DNA of 64,000 nt from JACKAF01 sp041391485 (GTDB taxonomy: Bacteria; Bdellovibrionota; FAC87; UBA2466; JACKAF01), in the NCBI GenBank assembly GCA_041391485.1, contig JAWKNY010000005.1:62001-126000 (forward strand), given 5' to 3'. The notes under the pieces are model-generated. The model searched no databases. It was not told the DNA's origin and was given only the letters and a program-made list of their open reading frames with translations. Positions within the stretch are counted from its first letter, which is position 1. Every line of letters begins with the position of its first letter. This document shows positions 50,292-58,979 of this stretch, piece after piece. The translations under genes were made by a program, and so were the position numbers.

Positions 50292-52156
50292 GCCATCAGC
50301 GCCGTTCCGACCTGGTAAGTCAGCATCGCAAAGACATAAGCCATCACGAGTAAGGTCAGAAAGTTTGCGGTGGTCCACAGCCAGGAATTGGTTTCTCGCT
50401 TGGTGACGGCGAAGGTTGCCAGACATTGCGGCGAAAAAACGTACCAGACGAGTAGCGCGAGTGCCGTGGGAAGCGGCCAAGCCGTTTGCAACTTCTCGAC
50501 CAGCGAGCGCTCCACTTCACCCTCATCTTCACTTTCTACAGCGAATACCGTCGCGAGCGAACTTACCATGACTTCGCGGGCGGCAAATCCCGGGATAAGC
50601 CCTGTGGCGATACGCCAGTCAAAACCCAAGGGGCGCAGTACCGGTTCAATGGCCCCACCGATCTTGCCGGCGAAACTATACTGAATGGCCGGCTCGGTAG
50701 CATTCTCGGGTGCCTTGGGGAAACTCGCCAGACCCCACAAGACCATTGAAGTAATGAGGATGTATTTTCCTGCGCGCCGTAGAAAAATTTTGGTGCGCTC
50801 CCAAAGGCCGAATCCAATATTTCTAAAACTCGGACGTTTGTAAGTGGGAAGTTCCATCATGAACGAAGGCGCGGGTCCCTTCAGGCTGGTCTTTTTAAGT
50901 ATCCACGCGACAATCAGGGCGAATGCGATGCCCATCAAGTAGAGGCCCAGCAAGACCAGTCCTTGAAGGCCGAAGAAGCCGAACACCGTTGTGTTAGGAA
51001 TAAACGCCGCAATCAGTAGCGCATACACGGGTAGGCGCGCCGAGCATGTCATCAAGGGAGCGATGAAGATCGTGGCGAGTCGATCCCGCCGGTTCGCGAT
51101 GGTTCGTGTGGCCATGATTCCCGGAATGGCACAGGCGAACGACGAGAGGAGAGGGATGAACGCCCTCCCGTGAAGCCCGACTTTGCCCATCGAGCGATCC
51201 ATCAAAAAGGCCGCTCGGGCCATGTAACCAGAGTCCTCTAACACCAGGATAAAAAGGAAGAGGATGAGAATCTGCGGGAGGAATACGAGAACCGATCCCA
51301 CTCCGGCGATGATACCGTCGACAACCAGGCTTTGTACCGGACCCTCTGGCAGCACGTTTGTTGCTAGGAGTCCGAAACTCTCCACACCCCCTTCGATCAG
51401 ATCCATGAAGGGTTCGGCCCAGGCGAAGACCGCTTGGAACATGATGGCCATGATGGTCAAAAGGATCACGTGGCCGAACCACGGGTGCAGGACAAGGTCA
51501 TCAATTCTACGCGTCCATTCGGCGGCTCGTCCCTTGGATTTGGTCGAAAGCTTCATGATGCGATCGACTTCCGTGAAACGCGCGCGCAGTTCGTCCGGAC
51601 TGGGGCGGTGCCAAAGAATTTGCACGGGTTCGGCGGGCTTTACCCGCGCGAGGGCTTCTTCGACTTTGTCCAGAAGTGTCGCGGTCCCTTCCTTGCGGAC
51701 GGCGATGGTCGGCACAACGGGGATGAGAAGTTCGCGCGCCATGACGTTCAGATCGAGTTCAATCCCGCGGTTTTCAGCGAGATCCATCATGTTGAGTGCC
51801 AGGATCACAGGTCTTCCCAGCGCCCGGATTTCCAAAACAAAATTCAAACACCGCTCCAGATTGGTGGCGTCCGCTACGGCGACGAGCACCGCGGGGGCCT
51901 CGACATCGGCGCGCTTGTTCAAAAGCACTTCGAGGGCAATCTCTTCATCGGGCGACTTCGGATCCAAGCTGTAGGTACCGGGCAGATCCAGCAACTTAAG
52001 CGTATGGCCTTTAGGGGTGATCGCAATCCCTTCACGCCTTTCGACTGTGACGCCCGGGTAATTTGCAACCTTCTGGCGACTGCCGGTCAGCGCATTGAAG
52101 AGCGCGGTTTTACCGCAGTTGGGGTTTCCGGTCAGAGCTACCAAAGGTGCATTCAT
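50288..52156 (-). CDS. feoB: Ferrous iron transport protein B
   Basis: FeoB is the inner-membrane Fe(II) transporter with an N-terminal GTPase. The 622-residue product has G1 GNPNCGKT (10-17), G3 DLPGTYSL and a G4 NMMD-type segment, the GDI-like helical domain, and then about eight to ten membrane helices including the two Gate motifs (LLSSFACAIPGIMATR with the Cys/Pro, and the second near LIPGFAAREVMVSSL). It is shorter than the Escherichia coli protein (773) but in the range for the family. The ATG overlaps the feoA stop by 4 bases. Third gene of arsR-feoA-feoB. Confidence 0.96.
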   Translation of the reverse strand: MNAPLVALTGNPNCGKTALFNALTGSRQKVANYPGVTVERREGIAITPKGHTLKLLDLPGTYSLDPKSPDEEIALEVLLNKRADVEAPAVLVAVADATNLERCLNFVLEIRALGRPVILALNMMDLAENRGIELDLNVMARELLIPVVPTIAVRKEGTATLLDKVEEALARVKPAEPVQILWHRPSPDELRARFTEVDRIMKLSTKSKGRAAEWTRRIDDLVLHPWFGHVILLTIMAIMFQAVFAWAEPFMDLIEGGVESFGLLATNVLPEGPVQSLVVDGIIAGVGSVLVFLPQILILFLFILVLEDSGYMARAAFLMDRSMGKVGLHGRAFIPLLSSFACAIPGIMATRTIANRRDRLATIFIAPLMTCSARLPVYALLIAAFIPNTTVFGFFGLQGLVLLGLYLMGIAFALIVAWILKKTSLKGPAPSFMMELPTYKRPSFRNIGFGLWERTKIFLRRAGKYILITSMVLWGLASFPKAPENATEPAIQYSFAGKIGGAIEPVLRPLGFDWRIATGLIPGFAAREVMVSSLATVFAVESEDEGEVERSLVEKLQTAWPLPTALALLVWYVFSPQCLATFAVTKRETNSWLWTTANFLTLLVMAYVFAMLTYQVGTALMA

Positions 52157-52431
52157 TGTTCCGCGTCCTCCAAAACTTCCACAAAGTCGGCCTCGTCTCG
52201 TCGCAAACCGACGAGAGCTCCGCGCACACTCACCGCGATCGGATCTCCACTGATGGGAGCTTCGTGCAAAATTTCTACTCGCGAACCTTCCACCAGGCCC
52301 ATCTCCAGCAACCGCTCGGTCAACCCTTCTTTTTCCGGCGCATCTTCGCGCATGGGGCCGCTACCGACGGAAATGATGGTTCCCTTTTCGCCGCATTTCA
52401 TGTGGCCGAGGAGTTTGGTTACTTTGTTCAT
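52153..52431 (-). CDS. feoA: Ferrous iron transport protein A
   Basis: FeoA is a small SH3-like cytoplasmic protein needed for FeoB activity. The 92-residue product shows the family pattern: L-x-E-x-G-(L/I)-x-x-G in LLEMGLVEGSRVEILH, GDPIAVSVRGALVGLRRDEADFVEV, ending acidic. It overlaps both neighbours by 4 bases and is transcribed with the ArsR-type regulator. Confidence 0.93.
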   Translation of the reverse strand: MNKVTKLLGHMKCGEKGTIISVGSGPMREDAPEKEGLTERLLEMGLVEGSRVEILHEAPISGDPIAVSVRGALVGLRRDEADFVEVLEDAEQ

Positions 52432-52772
52432 TTCATTAAATCCTCTACGTGTTCCGTGCCTTCCTGCAGCAGGCGATCGATGTGTTCGTCGTCCAAAGAA
52501 TAAAATGCAGTTGTCCCACTCTTTTGTACGTGAACCAATTTGAGGTTTCTCAAAGTGCGCAGGTGATGGCTAACGGCAGGCTGACTCATCCCCAAAAGAT
52601 CGGAAAGCTGGCCGACCGACAACGCTCCGTGGGCCAGACTCCAGATGATTTTGACTCGGGATTCATCTCCCATGGCTTTGAAAGTTTCGGCGAGCAGGCC
52701 GAAAAACCGGGGCGAGCGCATGTGCCGAGAAAGGGTCTTGGGGTCCGCCGTTTTGTGTGTCAGGGGCGTCAT
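52428..52772 (-). CDS. ArsR/SmtB-family metalloregulator of feoAB
   Basis: A winged-helix repressor: FGLLAETFKAMGDESRVKII, the recognition helix LGMSQPAVSHHLRTLRNLKL, and wing sequence. The C-terminal helix has the alpha-5 metal-site spacing D-x-H-x10-H-x2-D in DDEHIDRLLQEGTEHVED, as in zinc sensors of the SmtB type, so metal sensing is likely. The best start is the ATG 52772 with AGGTG about 7 bases upstream; the frame is open to 52811 (TTG). A perfect palindrome covers the promoter -10 and this start. It overlaps feoA by 4 bases, which implies autoregulation and control of iron uptake by a divalent metal. Confidence 0.88.
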   Translation of the reverse strand: MTPLTHKTADPKTLSRHMRSPRFFGLLAETFKAMGDESRVKIIWSLAHGALSVGQLSDLLGMSQPAVSHHLRTLRNLKLVHVQKSGTTAFYSLDDEHIDRLLQEGTEHVEDLMK

Positions 52773-52816
52773 ATATAAACACCTGCTTATATATGGATGG
52801 GGTCCCGGCAAGTCAA
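52770..52816 (-). promoter_or_regulatory. Promoter and palindromic operator of arsR-feoA-feoB
   Basis: On the minus strand TTGACT (52816-52811), 17 bases, then TATATA (52793-52788) form a good sigma-70 promoter. A perfect palindrome of 9-base arms, CATATATAA (52770-52778) and TTATATATG (52787-52795), 8 bases apart, overlaps the -10 and the ATG. This is the classical position for an ArsR-family operator; a repressor there would block transcription. The leader to ATG 52772 is very short. Confidence 0.8.
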
Positions 52817-52869
52817 CGGAATTAAGATCCAGTCCGGAGAAAGGGATTAACTTTTGTATTCCCGGCGAT

Positions 52870-53712
52870 TTAGGCCAGACGGTGATTCAGCCAGCGCCCG
52901 AGATCGGCGAAGTAGGCCTCTTTGCCGTAGTCGTTGTGGCACTCGTGGAAGCCGCCGGGGACGACGTGGAAGCTCTTATAGGGGGTGGGGATGCGTTTGA
53001 AGATCTCAAAGCTGCCTTCGAAGTTGATGATGGTGTCGTGGGTGCCGTGGACCATGAAGACCGGACACTTGAACTGGCTCACCTGATCCAGAGTGCTTGG
53101 TAGCACCCCGAGAATCTCGGTTCCCTGGCGCAAAGTGTTGGCGTGTGTGGAAAGGGGATCGTTCAAAAACGCCTCCACTACAGCGGGATCCCTGGATACC
53201 CCTGTAGGCGGTGCGGTCTTCGGCAGCGCAAAGGTTGGGAAAAATCGGCTAAGCGCTTTGCCAACCGCTATTACAAGCGGAGACATGCCACTTCCCAAAA
53301 TGTAAGCGGGGGCGCTCAGCACCAGTGCACGAAACGACGCACTTCGAAGCGCCGCCAGGCGGATGGCGATGGCGCCGCCCAAGCTGTGTCCTAAGACGAC
53401 AAGGGGGAGTTTGGGGTTGTCGCGGGCGAGCTGGTTGAAGGCGGTGTTGGCGTCGTCTACGTAGTCGCTGAAATGATCAACGTATTGGCGTCGGCCACCG
53501 CTTTTGCCTGCGCCTCTGAGGTCGAAGCGCAATACGTTCAGGCCTTGGCTATTTAAGAACTCGACGGTGTTGAGGTGTCGGCCGCTGTGCTCCGACAGAC
53601 CGTGAATGACAAGAACCGCTCCGCGCGGAGAAGCCACGTAGTGCTTCCATGCTGCTAAACTACCAAGGTGAAGTCGCTCCATACCTCTTACAGATAGCTT
53701 GAAAAGGGGCAC
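52870..53712 (-). CDS. Alpha/beta hydrolase, monoacylglycerol-lipase type
   Basis: A 280-residue serine hydrolase of the Hydrolase_4/monoacylglycerol lipase kind: the oxyanion-hole HGLSEHSGRH, nucleophile elbow GHSLGG (Ser about 110), Asp in HGTHDTI and His in GGFHEC. RFDLRGAGKSGG is the usual beta4 loop. It probably hydrolyses monoacylglycerol or a related lipid ester. The GTG at 53712 or the ATG at 53682 could be the start; neither has an ideal ribosome-binding site. No signal peptide, so cytoplasmic or membrane-associated. Divergent from the DNA glycosylase gene with about 35 bases between. Confidence 0.88.
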   Translation of the reverse strand: MPLFKLSVRGMERLHLGSLAAWKHYVASPRGAVLVIHGLSEHSGRHLNTVEFLNSQGLNVLRFDLRGAGKSGGRRQYVDHFSDYVDDANTAFNQLARDNPKLPLVVLGHSLGGAIAIRLAALRSASFRALVLSAPAYILGSGMSPLVIAVGKALSRFFPTFALPKTAPPTGVSRDPAVVEAFLNDPLSTHANTLRQGTEILGVLPSTLDQVSQFKCPVFMVHGTHDTIINFEGSFEIFKRIPTPYKSFHVVPGGFHECHNDYGKEAYFADLGRWLNHRLA

Positions 53713-53746
53713 TACTCAAGGCGTATGCCTGTGCTAGACTGCGCCG

Positions 53747-54374
53747 ATGGTGGATACGCTTACGAATTGGAAGAAAGGCGCTAAAGCCCTCAAAGCCTGC
53801 GACACGCGTCTTGCTCCTATTATTGATCGCGTGGGACTTCCGGACATTCGATTTGAGTCGAATCATTTTAGAGCGCTTTGCGAGAGCATTTTGTCACAGC
53901 AACTTGCACCCAAGGCCGCCTCCGCCATTCTCGCGCGCTTCAAGGATCTGTCGCGTCCCTTTCCTTCGCCCGAGTACGTGCGCCGTTGTCCCGTGCCGCG
54001 GCTGCGCGAGGTAGGCATTTCCGGGCAGAAAGCGTCTTACCTTAAAGCGCTTGCGGGCCGGTGGGGAGAGTGCGTGGCGTCGAGGTTGGGCCTCTTTGGA
54101 GAACGAGGCTCTCGATACAGCACTGGTGGAGGTCCATGGTATTGGGGTTTGGACCGCTCACATGTTTTTGATCTTCGCATTGGGCCGAACGGATGTGCTT
54201 CCGGTGGGGACTATGGAGTGCGTCGGGGGAGTTGGTTTGCTCATGGGCCTTGCGGAAATTCCGCCTCCCAAAGCGCTTCCTGATTTGGTTGCTCATTGGA
54301 AAGGGCACGAATCCATTGGATCGTGGTACCTGTGGCGAGCCTTGGACGCCAAATGGTTTGAGCAAAAAGCCTAG
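53747..54374 (+). pseudogene. DNA-3-methyladenine glycosylase, HhH-GPD type (three frameshifts)
   Basis: The first frame (53747 on) carries the N-terminal half: RALCESILSQQLAPKAASAI, then VGISGQKASYLKAL. The frame is lost in the G4 run at 54062-54065. It resumes as LENEALDTALVEVHGIGVWT, the helix-hairpin-helix, then TAHMFLIFALGRTDVLPVG. The catalytic Asp segment DYGVRRG is in yet another frame between a missing G in the G4 run at 54206-54209 and an extra G in the G5 run at 54225-54229; after it the frame returns to LMGLAEIPPPKALPDL and SWYLWRALD. The reconstructed ~210-residue enzyme would remove alkylated purines. The two compensating G-run errors make sequencing artefacts more likely than decay. 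Stop overlaps the convergent gene by 4 bases. Confidence 0.8.
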
Positions 54375-55404
54375 GGCATTCTAGGAACGGGGGCCAGGTT
54401 GGGTTTCTCTCCGGGCTCAGGAGGAAAAGAAGCTTCTGCCGGGTATTCGAACACGGCGACGTTACCGCGCAGCTTTCGCCCGTTCACTTCTTCACTGTTG
54501 TGGGTCACTTTAACGCCGTTGTGATCCCCGACCACCACCTTGATCTTGCTGCTTGCGGCATAGCCTGCCGACTTTCCTTTGGGCAGGAAGTATTCGATCG
54601 GTGGGTTGTCGTCGATAATGACTTTCATCCACGTACGCGCGAGTCCTTGTACGACCACCTTGTGGGCGGGAGCGTTCAGCGCAGCGGCCTCACGTGTGGA
54701 ACTGTCTGGGGTCGTCGCCGCCGTCACGGCCGGCGAGGGCTCGGTGCAAACGCCGTGGATGGAGACGGTGACGCTTGTGGCGCCGGGGAGGCGATAGGCT
54801 CGTCCTCTACCTTGAGCTTGAGATCCACGAACAAATTCTTGGCACGCTGCTCGTCCAGAAGCGCTTGCTCATCCTCGGAGACGTCGTCGTTACTGACCAC
54901 CATGGGAGCGGCTTCTTGCCCGTCGTTCTTGCCGACGTAAATAAGGCCTGAAATCAGCGCGACCAGAACCAAGGCGATCCCTATCCCCGCCACTTTGCCC
55001 AAGGGGAAGGATGTGCTCTCGGTAATCACCTGATTGGTGCTAGTCTTTTGAGTAGGCGGTGCCTGGATGTCTTTGCGCGGTGGTGTTTTACTCGCTACCT
55101 TCTTCGCCGCGACGACTTCTTTTTCTGGCGTCTTTTGCTTTTTTTCTTCGCCGGTTTTTTTAGCAATCGGGCCTTCTTTTTCTTCGGTGTAGCGGTTGAG
55201 ACACTCTTGAGTATCCAAGCCCACATACTTTGCGTAGGCGATTACAAAACCGCGCAAAAAGGGTTCCGGTGGAAGTTTCTCCCAGCGTCCGGCTTCTAGG
55301 TGTTGCAAAGCGTGAATGTGGATCTTCGTGATGGAAGCAATTTCTTCCAAAGCGAATGCCTTTGTTTCGCGCTGCGCCTTAATGTAGGCTCCGAAAGTTT
55401 CCAT
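54371..55404 (-). CDS. RodZ-like protein: HTH, membrane helix and C-terminal beta domain (one frameshift)
   Basis: The first part (226 residues) has a RodZ-type helix-turn-helix (AYIKAQRETKAFALEEIASI and KIHIHALQHLEAGRWEKLP), a charged linker, a membrane helix at about 137-157 (GKVAGIGIALVLVALISGLI) and an acidic/Pro linker. The frame breaks in the GGG at 54737-54739 (C3 on the coding strand) and continues as SPSPAVTAATTPDSS, then a beta domain (KVVVQGLARTWMKVIIDDNP, KIKVVVGDHNGVKV) like RodZ C-terminal domain (DUF4115). RodZ links MreB to the elongation machinery and controls rod shape. The total of about 340 residues fits. Start ATG 55404. Confidence 0.82.
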
Positions 55405-55450
55405 GCTTTCTACCTTTTAGAAGGGATTCAAACGCGCGTCCAGGGGATTC

Positions 55451-56222
55451 TTATTGGAGATATTTGAGGACTTCGTTGGAACGTCGCACATAAGGGCCTC
55501 GTTTGTGTCGCTCCACCAGTTTCTCCAACTCCGCGCGCGCTACCTTCTTCCTTCCCATCTTCATGAGGACCAAACCGAGTTTATACTGAGCTTCCTGAAA
55601 GAGCGGACAATTGGTGATCGCTCGTTTGTAATTCTCTTCCGCGCGACTGTAGTTGCGCTCTTTAGCTGTACACATCGCCCAGGTTCTTATTGCCGAGGCA
55701 AAGTTGGGCATAATGTCCAAAGCCTTCTGGTGTTCCTGCTTGGCCTGCTTCAGCTGACCTTCTTTGTAAAAAGCGTACCCCAGGTTGGTGTGGGCGTTTT
55801 CGGGAGTTGAGTAGCTTTCGTCGGCCAGCGCACGACGGAAATACGCCTCGGCTTCCTTATATTTCTCTTGGCGGTTCATCAGCACGCCGAGGTTGTTGAG
55901 AACCTCAGGGTATTTGGGCTTCAAGGCCAGCGCCTTGTGAAACGCTTTTTCCGCCCGCTCGTAGCGTTTGGTCTCCATATAAATGAGGGCCAGGTGGTTG
56001 TAGGCGGACGGGTAGTCGGGGTCCATTTTTGAGGGCCTTGTGGGTCTGCTCGATGGCCTGGCTATATTCGCGCCGTTGCAGGTAGTCGACAGCCATTTGT
56101 AGGTGAATTTTGGCCTTCTGCTTGTCCACCGGCGACTTGAGCAGAGTCGCGCAGCCCGAGAGCGCGAATAGGCTTAAAACCAGTGAAACAGAGACCCAGA
56201 GAGAGAGGTATTTTCTTTTCAT
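55451..56222 (-). CDS. TPR lipoprotein, PilF/PilW-like (one frameshift)
   Basis: From the ATG 56222 a lipoprotein signal reads MKRKYLSLWVSVSLVLSL with the lipobox LSGC, followed by the first TPR (KAKIHLQMAVDYLQRREYSQ). The frame is lost in the T5 run at 56026-56030 (A5 on the coding strand); removing one base gives ALKMDPDYPSAYNHLALIYM and five more TPR units (AEKAFHKALALKPKYPEVLN, AEAYFRRALADES, and so on). The arrangement of six TPRs on a lipoprotein resembles PilF/PilW, which stabilises type IV pilus secretin, but a cell-envelope scaffold is also possible; no pilus gene is in the window. Confidence 0.75.
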
Positions 56223-56285
56223 GACCCCAAAAGTATATCCCAGGCGTATCTGACCCGCAATGCAGGCAGGGAGCGGCGGGTTTGG

Positions 56286-56315
56286 TTGACAAAGGATATT
56301 TACGTATCCTTTAAT
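56286..56315 (+). promoter_or_regulatory. xylF promoter with internal palindromic operator
   Basis: TTGACA (56286-56291), an 18-base spacer and TTTAAT (56310-56315) form a good sigma-70 promoter, about 100 bases before xylF. Within it lies a perfect palindrome, AAAGGATA (56291-56298) and TATCCTTT (56305-56312), 6 bases apart. A regulator binding here would compete with RNA polymerase. The pilF-like gene diverges from the same region. Confidence 0.7.
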
Positions 56316-56413
56316 GCTCTGAATCTGGCCCGGCACGTCGTGCAGGCGACGGCACATCACGTCAGCCAGGGCATTTGACCACTGTTTTTGGGGATCATTG
56401 TTAGGGAGAAATC

Positions 56414-57437
56414 ATGTTCCGAAAGCTTTTCTGACCTTCCTCGCGGCACTCTGTCTTGTTTTTACAGCCTGTACCAAGAAAACTGACTCTTCGGATTCAA
56501 ATAGTCCGAAAACCCGTTTGGGCTTTGTCATCGCGACGATGAAGCAGGAGCGCTACGCGAAGGACCAAGGCCTACTTCGAAGCCCACGCCCAGAAGCTGG
56601 GGGCCAACGTGGAGTTTGCCTCCTGCGATGACAAGGTGAACGATGCAGATGTCCAAGGTCGAGACCCTGCTCTCCAAAGGCATCGATGTGCTCGTGATTC
56701 AACCCGTGAACGGCAAAGCGGCTTCTGCCATCGTGGAGCTGGCAAAGAAGGACAAGGTTCCGGTCGTGGCCTACGATCGCATCATCAACAACGCCGATCT
56801 GGATGTGTACGTCACTCAAGACAGTTTTAGAGTCGGTGTGCTGCAGGCCGAAGAAGCGGTCGCGCGCACGGGCGGCAAGGGCAACTACATTATTCTAAGC
56901 GGGGAAGCGGGGCATTCTGTGGCCGACGCCATTACCCGCGGCAACCTCTCGGTGCTGGCAAAATATCCTAATATAAAGGTCATCGTGAAGCAGAACCACC
57001 CGCTATGGTCGACCTCGCTGGCACTTGCGACGGTTGAGAATGCGCTTACCCGCTACCAGAACAAGGTCGATGCGATTCTTGCCAACAATGACGGCATGGC
57101 CCTTGGTGCCACCCAGGCGTTGGAAGAGCAGGGCCTGACTGGAAAAGTTTTTGTTGCTGGAGCGGACGCCGATCTGGCGGCGATTAAGGACATCGTCAAA
57201 GGCAAACAGACGATGACGGTTTTGAAGGGCATCCGCCCGCTTGCGGAAACTGCGGTGGAAGTGGCGGTACGGATCGCGCGCGGCGAGAAAGTGAACGCCG
57301 ATACCACGACCTTCAACGGCTTTAAGGAAGTGCCGACCGTGAACACCCCTGTGTTCCGGGTGGTCAGAGACAACATCGACTCTCAAGTAGTGGATTACGG
57401 CTTTCATACCCGCCAATCTGTCTACGGTGCGGAGTAG
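56414..57437 (+). pseudogene. xylF: Sugar-binding lipoprotein XylF-like (three frameshifts)
   Basis: The ATG at 56414 follows GGGAGAAATC. MFRKLFLTFLAALCLVFTAC is a lipoprotein signal with lipobox FTAC, readable only if one T is added in the T4 run at 56427-56430. Then the ribose/xylose-binding fold begins (TRLGFVIATMKQERYAKD); two more breaks near 56565-56566 (CC) and 56643-56646 follow, and the remainder (56643-57437, intact) contains TLLSKGIDVLVIQPVNGKAA, VPVVAYDRIINNADLD and the XylF-like end. It would deliver a pentose or similar sugar to xylGH, encoded downstream. Homopolymer-type breaks and an intact rest make sequencing error the likely cause. Confidence 0.85.
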
Positions 57438-57446
57438 GACAGGGTT

Positions 57447-58979
57447 TTGGGCAGTACCATTCTTTCATTCAAGAATGTTCGTAAAGCATTTGGTGGAGTT
57501 TACGCGCTCTCCGGAGTCAATTTTGACGTCGAGAAAGGCGAATGCTTAGCGCTAGTGGGTGAGAACGGCGCCGGTAAGTCCACGCTCATGAAAATCCTGA
57601 GTGGGGTGTGGCCGGCGGGAACTTACGAAGGTGAAGTCGTCTTTGAAGGGCGTACGCTCTCGCACAAAAACCCCCTCGATGCGCGCGAAGCCGGGATTTC
57701 CATTATCCACCAGGAGCTTTGCCTTTTTCCTCAGCTCAGCGTCGCGGAAAACCTTTTTCTGAGTGAAGCCTACCCGTATGAAGGCAAGGCATCCTCCAGT
57801 CTAGTCAGTCCGGTACGTTGGCGCGCGCTTTACGAACGCGCCGAAGCGCTCATGAAAGACTTGGGTTTTGATATTCCGGTGCGAGCGCTCGTGAAGGAAC
57901 TGAGCGTCGCGGAACGCCAGCTGGTGGAAGTGGCGCGAGCGTTCCATCAAAAAGCCACACTTTTGGTGCTCGACGAACCCACCTCAGCGCTCTCACAGGC
58001 CGAGGTGGAACGTCTTTTTGATGTGCTCCGCCGCATGAAGGGCAAACTGACCTTTATCTATATTTCTCACAAGCTGGAAGAGGTCTTTGCACTTTGTGAT
58101 CGCATCCTCGTCCTGCGCGATGGGCAGTCCGTTGAGATGCTGCAGACGGCACAGACGAATGCCGAAGAAGTCATCCGGCACATGGTCGGCCGTCCTTTAA
58201 AGCTAGCGCAGAAGGAAGTGACCTTGAAGGAAGGCGAGCCCATCCTAAGCGTGAGAAACCTAAGTCACTACGATCCCGCTGGTAACCCAAAGCTCGAAAA
58301 CATCAGCTTCGATCTGTACCCGAAGGAAATTCTGGGTATCGCAGGTTTGATGGGATCCGGCCGTAGTGAGCTTCTGCGAAGTTTGATTGGTGTCTTGCCC
58401 GGGACTCGCCAAGGTGAGGTCCGCTATTTGGGGCGTTCAGTGGATTGGTCCGGGATACGTGAGGCACTCGCCGACGGCGTTGCTTTTGTTCCTGAAGACC
58501 GAAAGAAGGATGGTCTGTTTCTGGATCATTCCATCGAGTTTAACGGCACTATTAGCGTACTCGGCAAGTTTACCCGAGCGGGACTCTTGAAGCTTGAAGA
58601 AGAAGATCGTTTTGCGGAAGGGATCTTCGAACAGCTCCATGTGAAGTACGCCGATGGGGCCGATCCTATCAAGGTCTTGAGTGGCGGGAATCAGCAAAAG
58701 GTCTTACTCGCCAAAATGGTGGCAACACAGCCCAAGGTTTTGCTCCTCGATGAGCCGACGCGTGGAATAGATATCGGTGCCAAAGAAGAGATCTACCAGA
58801 TCATTCGCGAACTCGTTCGCGATGGGATCTCGGTCATCGTGGTCTCTTCGGAACTGCCGGAAGTTCTTGGTCTGAGTGATCGGGTATTGGTGTTGCGCGA
58901 AGGGGAATCCAGAGGCCTCTTGGTTAATCAGAATCTGACGCAGGAACGAGTGATGGCCTGCGCCGCGGGGGAAGCGTAA
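57447..58979 (+). CDS. xylG: Sugar ABC transporter ATP-binding protein XylG-like
   Basis: A tandem ATPase of the CUT2 (ribose/xylose/galactose) class, 510 residues. First half: Walker A GENGAGKST, IIHQELCLFPQLSV, Walker B LLVLDEPTSALS. Second half: the degenerate P-loop GLMGSGRSE, PEDRKKDGL, LSGGNQQK and LLLDEPTRGIDIG. The protein is intact. Start TTG 57447 follows AGGACAGGG. It probably works with xylF and xylH; its stop overlaps the xylH ATG. Substrate specificity (xylose) is inferred from the XylF/XylG/XylH similarity. Confidence 0.93.
   Translation: MGSTILSFKNVRKAFGGVYALSGVNFDVEKGECLALVGENGAGKSTLMKILSGVWPAGTYEGEVVFEGRTLSHKNPLDAREAGISIIHQELCLFPQLSVAENLFLSEAYPYEGKASSSLVSPVRWRALYERAEALMKDLGFDIPVRALVKELSVAERQLVEVARAFHQKATLLVLDEPTSALSQAEVERLFDVLRRMKGKLTFIYISHKLEEVFALCDRILVLRDGQSVEMLQTAQTNAEEVIRHMVGRPLKLAQKEVTLKEGEPILSVRNLSHYDPAGNPKLENISFDLYPKEILGIAGLMGSGRSELLRSLIGVLPGTRQGEVRYLGRSVDWSGIREALADGVAFVPEDRKKDGLFLDHSIEFNGTISVLGKFTRAGLLKLEEEDRFAEGIFEQLHVKYADGADPIKVLSGGNQQKVLLAKMVATQPKVLLLDEPTRGIDIGAKEEIYQIIRELVRDGISVIVVSSELPEVLGLSDRVLVLREGESRGLLVNQNLTQERVMACAAGEA

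Noticed and set aside
51434..52543. Long plus-strand frame opposite feoB/feoA
   Set aside because: feoB, feoA and arsR on the other strand have clear family motifs and operon overlaps; the opposite frame has no recognisable domain.
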